A stretch of 57,058 nt of DNA from Nocardia miyunensis NBRC 108239 (GTDB lineage Bacteria > Actinomycetota > Actinomycetes > Mycobacteriales > Mycobacteriaceae): assembly GCF_001613065.1 (NCBI RefSeq), contig NZ_BDBQ01000101.1, forward strand, positions 1 to 57,058, given 5' to 3'. The position numbers and the translations under genes are program-made. Shown here piece after piece: positions 51,992 to 57,058 of the stretch (positions are counted from its first letter, which is position 1; each line of letters begins with the position of its first letter). The notes below the pieces were generated by a model that saw only the letters and a list, made by a program, of their open reading frames with translations, did not search any database and was not told the origin of the DNA.

Positions 51992-52948
51992 CTACTTGAG
52001 CTTTATCCGGAAGTGCAATGTCCCGTCGGGGTCGGTGCCCTGTAGCGCCTGGCTGATCAGCGCGCTGATATCGATCCGGGGCGCACGGGCGACCGCGCCG
52101 TTCACCACGGGTTGCAGTACGGGCGCGAGCGGCGCGATGCCGGGACCGATCTTCTGCATCAGCGCGTTCAGATCGTTCAGGAACGGCACCAGCCCGGTTC
52201 CGGTGAAATAGTCCTGCAGGGGACGTCTGCCGGCCAGAACCGAGCCGGACTCGACGATCTTGGTCAGCGACGTGCCGAACAAGCCCAATTGCGGTCCGGC
52301 CGCGGCCAGCGACGGTCCGACCCAGGCCATGTCGCCGCCCATCGCCTGCATATCGCTGAATAACCGGCGGACCGCGGGGGTCCGGCTCAGCAGCGTGGCC
52401 GCGAGCAGATCGGTGGACCGCTGCAATGTCTGCATGGCCGCGTCGGTGCCCGAGAGCGCGGTGTCGAAGGTGCCGACCAGATGCGAAACCGACTCGGGGT
52501 GAAGCTGATCCATCAGTTGCACCAGTCGCGCCGAGAGCGCGGTGATGGTCATCGGCATGTGGATCCGATCGGCCGCGATCACCTGGCCGTCGCGCAGGTA
52601 CGGGCCGTCGCCGGTGGTCGGCGCGAACTCGATGTACGGCTCGCCGAGCGCGGAGAGCTGCTCGATGCGCACGGCACTCGACGCGGGGATGTGATAGCGG
52701 TCGTCGATCCGCAGGCGCACGAGTACCCCGGTGGCCTGTTTGCTCACCGTCTGGGTGCGGCCGACCTGCACGCCGTCGTACAGCACGGGCGAATTCGCGC
52801 CGAGCCCGCCGGAATTGTCCAGCTGCATATCGGCGTTGAAGTAGCCGCGCCGCGGATCCAGATGCAGCACGCCCACCGTCATATAGGCGATGCCCAGCAC
52901 CAGTACCGCGGCGATCGCGGAAAGCGACACTGTCGCACGGAGATTCAT
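51992..52948 (-). CDS. mceF: MceF-like transporter subunit
   Basis: 318 residues, one N-terminal helix then the MCE/MlaD domain (YFNADMQLDNSGGLGANSPV, YDGVQVGRTQTVS). It is the last Mce subunit in gene order. Mce proteins form a hexameric tunnel that carries lipids or sterols across the cell wall. Its ATG overlaps the mceE stop by 4 bases. Confidence 0.9.
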   Translation of the reverse strand: MNLRATVSLSAIAAVLVLGIAYMTVGVLHLDPRRGYFNADMQLDNSGGLGANSPVLYDGVQVGRTQTVSKQATGVLVRLRIDDRYHIPASSAVRIEQLSALGEPYIEFAPTTGDGPYLRDGQVIAADRIHMPMTITALSARLVQLMDQLHPESVSHLVGTFDTALSGTDAAMQTLQRSTDLLAATLLSRTPAVRRLFSDMQAMGGDMAWVGPSLAAAGPQLGLFGTSLTKIVESGSVLAGRRPLQDYFTGTGLVPFLNDLNALMQKIGPGIAPLAPVLQPVVNGAVARAPRIDISALISQALQGTDPDGTLHFRIKLK

Positions 52949-54057
52949 CGGACCACTCCGATCATGCGCAGGGTGTCGATGATGCGGCCGGTCTGCTCGT
53001 CCGGCGACATCGCCGGGGGAGCCGGGCGCACATTCACGCCGACCATGTCGAGCTTGGGACCCCTATCGACGAAGGGGATGAGCTTGTTCTGGATCAGATC
53101 GACCAGCTTCGCGTAGTTGGACGGCGATCCGGAGTCGAGAGGGTGAGCGCCGAACAGCATGGGCACCAGCGCGTGCACGGAGTTGTCGAGCGAACCGACA
53201 ACCGGCCCCAGCCATTTCGTGCTCACCGCCATCGGGCCGAGGGCGGTGAGCACGAAGATGACGCCGATCTCGGCGTTCATCACATCGGTGGTGTGCTGCA
53301 CCCCTTCGGAGGTGAGCAGGGGATCCAGGGTCGGGGTGTTCTTCAGCAGGCCGTCATCGACGGTGGACCCGATCCCGTTGACGACCTCGTGGATCGAGTT
53401 GGTGTGGTCGGCCAGATCACCCAGATCGAAGCCTAGGGTTGCGGCGATCCGCGCCGTCTCCCTGGGCTCGCGGGGAAGGATGCCGTTCATCTTGTGCACG
53501 ATGGCCTGGATGTCGGTGATCGCGCCGCTGCCGACGAAGGTGGCCAGCCGGGCCAGGATGTCCTCGATCGGCGGTGACTGTTTGGTGTCGGTCAGCGGGA
53601 TCGTGGTATCCGGGCGGATCGTCGCATCGGACGTCGTGGTCCCGGTGTGTGCACCGGTCGGTTCGGTGAGCTGGATGTGCACGTCGCCCAGCGGAGTCTC
53701 CTGCTGTAGTTCCGCGGTGGTGCCGACCGGCAGTCGCACCGTGGAGCTGATGTCGACATCGGCGATCACGTATCCCTTGCGCGCTGGCCGATTCGCCTTT
53801 GCCGCAACGGGATCGACGAGGGTGACGTGTGTCAGCTGCCCCACCCGCACGCCGTCGGCGATGATCTTCGCGCCCTGCGGGAGGTTGAGCACATCGGCGA
53901 ATTCGATCCGCAGATGATAGGTCGGGCCGCCGACACCCGTTCCGGGAACGGGAATGTCGGCCGGTTGGAAATCGCATCCGCCGCACGCTACCGCGAGGGT
54001 GGCGGCGAGCAGTGTGTGCGCGGCGATCCGCCGGACGGGCAGGGTGGGTCGTCTCAT
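52945..54057 (-). CDS. mceE: MceE-like lipoprotein subunit (LprK type)
   Basis: 370 residues from the ATG at 54057. The signal peptide ends in a lipobox (VACGGC), which makes it the lipoprotein member of the operon. The MCE domain follows (YHLRIEFADVLNLPQGAKII, ADGVRVGQLTHV). Start and stop overlap neighbours by 4 bases on each side. Confidence 0.92.
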   Translation of the reverse strand: MRRPTLPVRRIAAHTLLAATLAVACGGCDFQPADIPVPGTGVGGPTYHLRIEFADVLNLPQGAKIIADGVRVGQLTHVTLVDPVAAKANRPARKGYVIADVDISSTVRLPVGTTAELQQETPLGDVHIQLTEPTGAHTGTTTSDATIRPDTTIPLTDTKQSPPIEDILARLATFVGSGAITDIQAIVHKMNGILPREPRETARIAATLGFDLGDLADHTNSIHEVVNGIGSTVDDGLLKNTPTLDPLLTSEGVQHTTDVMNAEIGVIFVLTALGPMAVSTKWLGPVVGSLDNSVHALVPMLFGAHPLDSGSPSNYAKLVDLIQNKLIPFVDRGPKLDMVGVNVRPAPPAMSPDEQTGRIIDTLRMIGVVR

Positions 54058-55160
54058 TTCGTGCTCGCCGCCGCCAGTAGCGCGGGCAGGGAAGGGAGGG
54101 TCACCGACCCGTTGGCTGCCGTCTGACATCGCTGCCCGGTGACCGACTGCATCGCCGCGCACAGCTGGGCGGTGTTCTGTTGCGGCAGAGCGAGTTTCGG
54201 CGGCGCGTAGCCGATCGTGAACTGACCGCTGACCGGGTCGATCGCACCGGCGAAACCGCTGGCGATGCCCGGAGCCATGCGGATGATCTCGGCCAGCGAC
54301 CCCACCCCGGCGGAGATCAGTTGCGCGAGATTGGGAATCGAGTCCAGTGCCCGCAGCGCGGGGGTGCCGAACATCATGATGACATCGTTGAGCTGGGGCA
54401 GCACATCGGTGAGCCCGGCGACCATCTGGATCACCGGCGGAAAGGCGAGAGTGTTGATATCGCTGAAGGTCTGGGCCAATGGTGTGAGTGTGGCCTGCAC
54501 CTTCGGCCAGCCGTTTCGGGCCCGGTGCGAGAGCTCGGTCAGATCGTCCAGGAGCTTGCCGATGTGCCCGATCGCGGCATCGGGCGAGTTCAGCGCCCGG
54601 CTCAGTTGCAGGACAAGGGAGTTGATCTGCTGGCCGGAACCGGAGGTGGCGCGATCGAGCGCGTCGAGACCGGAGCCCACCGCGTCGCGTTGCGCGGGAT
54701 CCTTCGCCGCGTCGAGCTGATCGGACAGCGTGGCCAGCGCGTCGAAAGTCTGCGAAAGACTTTTGGGTGTCAGGGTTTTGGTGATGCACCGGCCCGGATT
54801 CCAGCCCGGGCCCGAGGCGGGCTCGTCACCGATCAGCGCCAGGTTCCGATCGGCGATCAGGGTGTTGCTGACCGTCACCGCGCCCACGTCCGGGGGCAGC
54901 GTGCGATCGGACCGGACGGTGAAACGCACACGGGCAGCGGGCCCGTCGGGTTCGATGCTGGTCACCTTGCCGACCTGCACGCCCATGATGGTGACCGCGC
55001 TGTCCTTGTACAGGCCGATGCTGTCGGGCATGTCGGCGCAGTAACTGCGTTCGCCCGGACCGGATTTGGTGAGTTCGAGCCCGATGCCCGCCACGAGCAC
55101 CAGCACGACGATCACGGCGGCGGACATCAGACCGCGTGAGCCCAGAATCTTGGCCAGCAT
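54054..55160 (-). CDS. mceD: MceD-like transporter subunit
   Basis: 368 residues from the ATG at 55160; the upstream ATG at 55166 is too close to GGAGGGGG to be used well. N-terminal helix (LMSAAVIVVLVLVAGIGLEL), MCE domain with GLYKDSAVTIMGVQVGKVTS, then a long helical region. Stop and start overlaps with mceC and mceE show tight coupling. Confidence 0.92.
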   Translation of the reverse strand: MLAKILGSRGLMSAAVIVVLVLVAGIGLELTKSGPGERSYCADMPDSIGLYKDSAVTIMGVQVGKVTSIEPDGPAARVRFTVRSDRTLPPDVGAVTVSNTLIADRNLALIGDEPASGPGWNPGRCITKTLTPKSLSQTFDALATLSDQLDAAKDPAQRDAVGSGLDALDRATSGSGQQINSLVLQLSRALNSPDAAIGHIGKLLDDLTELSHRARNGWPKVQATLTPLAQTFSDINTLAFPPVIQMVAGLTDVLPQLNDVIMMFGTPALRALDSIPNLAQLISAGVGSLAEIIRMAPGIASGFAGAIDPVSGQFTIGYAPPKLALPQQNTAQLCAAMQSVTGQRCQTAANGSVTLPSLPALLAAASTK

Positions 55161-56182
55161 CAGCATCCCCCTCCGGGAATCGGCACGCAGATGTCGGTGG
55201 TCGTCGCCGCGGACTGGTCCACCGTCACACCGTTGCCGGACTGGGTGAACGGAACGAGGCGTTGCTCGAGTGTGCGCAGCGAATCCAGCAGGGCATTCAT
55301 TTTGCCGCCGAGTTCCTGAAGCTTGGGGATGGCGTCGGCGAGCGGTTGTGCGCGCGCTTTCAGCGATCTGTCCCAGGCCCGTCCGAACGGGCTGAAATCC
55401 TGCACCACCTCCGCGAGCCAGTGCAGCGCCTGATTGAGCTGGTCACGGTTGTTCGCGACGAGCACCTCGAGGGTGCGGAAGGTGGTGAGCAGCCGCACCA
55501 GGACATCGGCATTCTTGTTCAGGGCAGTGAGGTACTCGTCGGCCATCGACAGGGTCCGCGAAATGTCCGCGTTCTGCCTGTCCATGATCCCGGTCAGATC
55601 GCCGGCCGCCCGGATGGCGACGCGCAGCGCATCCGGGCTCGCGTTCACCGAGGAGCTCAGCGCGGCGAGATCCTGGCGGATGACATCGCCGTCGGCGTTC
55701 TGGATCGGGGTGATCGCGTCCTGGAACGCCTGAGTCAGGTTGTAGGGCAGGATGACTCGCTGTGCGGGAATCACCTTCGACCCGAGCGGCTGGGTTCCCG
55801 CGGGCTCCACCGCGACGTAATATCCGCCGACGATCGTCAGCATGCGAATGCCGAGCGTGGTCTGATCCCCGAGGAAGACACCGTTCTGGACGGTGAACTT
55901 CATCCGGACCCGATCGCGCAGCAGGGCCACCGAAGTCACCTTCCCCACGGGGATCCCGGCGATGCGCACGTCGTCGCCGGTCCGCACGGATTGGGCGTCG
56001 GTCACCTCGGCGGTGTAGGTGCGGGCCGGGGTGGTGCCGACGATGTCGATCACGCCGATGGCCACGATCAGGAGGATCACCGCGCCGATTCCCGCGATAC
56101 CCCACCTCAGATCGCGGCCGGCGCCGCTGAGTGCGGTTCGAACAGTGCTGGGGCGCAAGAGCATTCGCGCTCTGGATGTCAT
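55160..56182 (-). CDS. mceC: MceC-like transporter subunit
   Basis: 340 residues from the ATG at 56182, overlapping the mceB stop (ATGA). Helix GIAGIGAVILLIVAIGVIDI, MCE domain (YTAEVTDAQSVRTGDDVRIA, GIPVGKVTSV), then coiled helices. The C-terminus is Cys-containing (DICVPIPGGGC). It forms part of the lipid-transfer tunnel. Confidence 0.92.
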   Translation of the reverse strand: MTSRARMLLRPSTVRTALSGAGRDLRWGIAGIGAVILLIVAIGVIDIVGTTPARTYTAEVTDAQSVRTGDDVRIAGIPVGKVTSVALLRDRVRMKFTVQNGVFLGDQTTLGIRMLTIVGGYYVAVEPAGTQPLGSKVIPAQRVILPYNLTQAFQDAITPIQNADGDVIRQDLAALSSSVNASPDALRVAIRAAGDLTGIMDRQNADISRTLSMADEYLTALNKNADVLVRLLTTFRTLEVLVANNRDQLNQALHWLAEVVQDFSPFGRAWDRSLKARAQPLADAIPKLQELGGKMNALLDSLRTLEQRLVPFTQSGNGVTVDQSAATTTDICVPIPGGGC

Positions 56183-57058
56183 CGGTGGCACAGCGTGATC
56201 CTCTGTCCGGCGATGAGCGCCGCGATCGGCGCCGGGGCGACCGCGACACCGTGCGAGCAGGTCATCTTCGCGCCGGGACCGGTCGGGGGAATGGTCGCGG
56301 CCATGGTCTGGATGAGTCCGGGCAGCCGTCCGAGTACCGCGGTGGCCTGGTGCGGATCGGGCAGGGTCCGGCGTAGCAGCGCGTCGAGGTCCTGGTTGCT
56401 CTGACCGGTGACGCCGAGCACCCTGAGCATGTCGACCAGCGGGCGCAGCACGGGCGGGATATCGATGGCGAATTGGATCAGGCCGGGCAGCTTATCGGTG
56501 ATGGTGACGAACAGATCCGTCAGATTGGTCATCAGTTTCATCGCATTGCCGGATTTACCGGCCAGATGCTGGGAGACCTCGGCGAAATTGTTCACCAGCG
56601 TGGACAGCACCGCCTGGCGATCGGACGCGTAGCGGCTCAACTTGTCGATCGCGCCGAGCGCGGGGCCCAAACCGCTGCCGTCGCCCTGGATGACCGCGAG
56701 CATGCCGGCCGCGAATTGATTGAGATCACCTGCTGTCATCTTGGCCAGAACCGGTTGCAACCCGTTGAACAATGTCGTGATGTCGAAGGCTGGGATCGTA
56801 TCCGCGGTGTCGAAGACGGTCTTCGTATCGCGGTGTGCGCCAGGCTGATCGGGCTGTTCGATGTCCAGGTAGCGGAATCCGGTGAGGTTCTGATAACGCA
56901 CGGCGATCTTGGTATTGGTGAACAGCGGGTGGCCGCGCTTGACGGTGAAGCGCACCCGCGCGAGGGCCCCGTCCAGCGTGACGTCGCCGACCTTGCCGAC
57001 CTGGACCCCGTACAGGCGTACGTCGTCGCCCAGCCGCAGTCCGTTGGCATCGGTGAAC
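56179..57058 (-). CDS. mceB: MceB-like transporter subunit, 5' end beyond the window
   Basis: About 293 residues are visible; the frame is open to the window edge and the N-terminal helix is off the window. The MCE domain is visible (GLRLGDDVRLYGVQVGKVGD, ARVRFTVKRGHPLFTNTKIA). The Cys-containing C-terminus (MTCSHGVAVAPAPI) fits MceB proteins. Upstream genes (mceA, yrbEA/B permeases) are expected to the right. Confidence 0.9.
   Translation of the reverse strand, partial: FTDANGLRLGDDVRLYGVQVGKVGDVTLDGALARVRFTVKRGHPLFTNTKIAVRYQNLTGFRYLDIEQPDQPGAHRDTKTVFDTADTIPAFDITTLFNGLQPVLAKMTAGDLNQFAAGMLAVIQGDGSGLGPALGAIDKLSRYASDRQAVLSTLVNNFAEVSQHLAGKSGNAMKLMTNLTDLFVTITDKLPGLIQFAIDIPPVLRPLVDMLRVLGVTGQSNQDLDALLRRTLPDPHQATAVLGRLPGLIQTMAATIPPTGPGAKMTCSHGVAVAPAPIAALIAGQRITLCHR

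Noticed and set aside
1..57058. CRISPR array, tRNA or rRNA genes, complete insertion sequence
   Set aside because: No regularly spaced short repeats with unique spacers, no cloverleaf or ribosomal sequence, and no transposase with terminal inverted repeats were seen by eye. A covariance-model scan would be decisive for small RNAs.

Overview
The window is high-GC actinobacterial DNA, most likely from Nocardia or a close mycolic-acid-containing relative. This rests on gene content: two antigen-85-like mycolyltransferases, a PapA-type acyltransferase, an mce operon, glucosyl-3-phosphoglycerate synthase, a cyclopropane-type fatty-acid methyltransferase, a deazaflavin (F420)-dependent nitroreductase-family protein, a mycothiol-dependent formaldehyde dehydrogenase, an XRE/DUF397 regulator pair and a DUF222/HNH protein. 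No species call is made. No rRNA, tRNA, CRISPR array or complete insertion sequence was seen.

Region 1 (1-12.8 kb) is cell-envelope lipid metabolism: the tail of a PapA-like acyltransferase, a frameshifted unknown gene, a secreted lipase, a DHA2-type MFS exporter, a secreted mycolyltransferase, and an acyl-CoA ligase fused to an SRPBCC-like domain. A Tat-type glycosidase-like lipoprotein, an aldo/keto reductase and a GlxA regulator divergent from a quinone-reductase-like MDR follow. Region 2 (12.8-21.6 kb) is accessory and partly decayed. It holds TetR and SDR genes, a kinase-like ATPase, a TetR fragment, a cupin, an XRE/DUF397 pair, a divergent run of four tiny overlapping genes, a relic of the aldo/keto reductase, a LysE-type exporter and an HNH protein. 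Region 3 (21.8-32.2 kb) is a second envelope module: mycolyltransferase, PapA-like acyltransferase, MFS exporter, GT39-type glycosyltransferase, gpgS, a PucR-type regulator and a cyclopropane synthase-like methyltransferase. It parallels region 1, so the window carries two versions of an acyltransferase, exporter and mycolyltransferase set.

Region 4 (32.2-40.8 kb) has a CPBP-family membrane protein, an SGNH hydrolase, small enzymes, two TetR genes, a P450 and several relics. Region 5 (40.8-51.3 kb) is an oxidative catabolic island: SDR, aldehyde dehydrogenase, P450, SnoaL-like protein, TetR, CYP125-like P450, metallo-beta-lactamase-fold hydrolase, mscR, a 20-beta-hydroxysteroid dehydrogenase-like SDR and a DapB-like reductase. 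Region 6 (51.3-57.1 kb) is the distal part of an mce operon (mceB to mceF plus an Mce-associated protein), which continues beyond the right edge. Together regions 5 and 6 suggest import and oxidation of a steroid-like or other hydrophobic substrate.

The signals that stand out are these. A shared motif, CCAGACNCATGTCC, carries an ATG at the same place in four promoters, each with TANNNT eight bases upstream, which points to leaderless starts inside an operator. Four micro-ORFs are chained by 4-bp stop/start overlaps. A 48-bp repeat array lies inside the GT39 gene. Several degenerate tandem duplications sit at gene edges. An exact match to the KstR box lies between two genes of the catabolic island.
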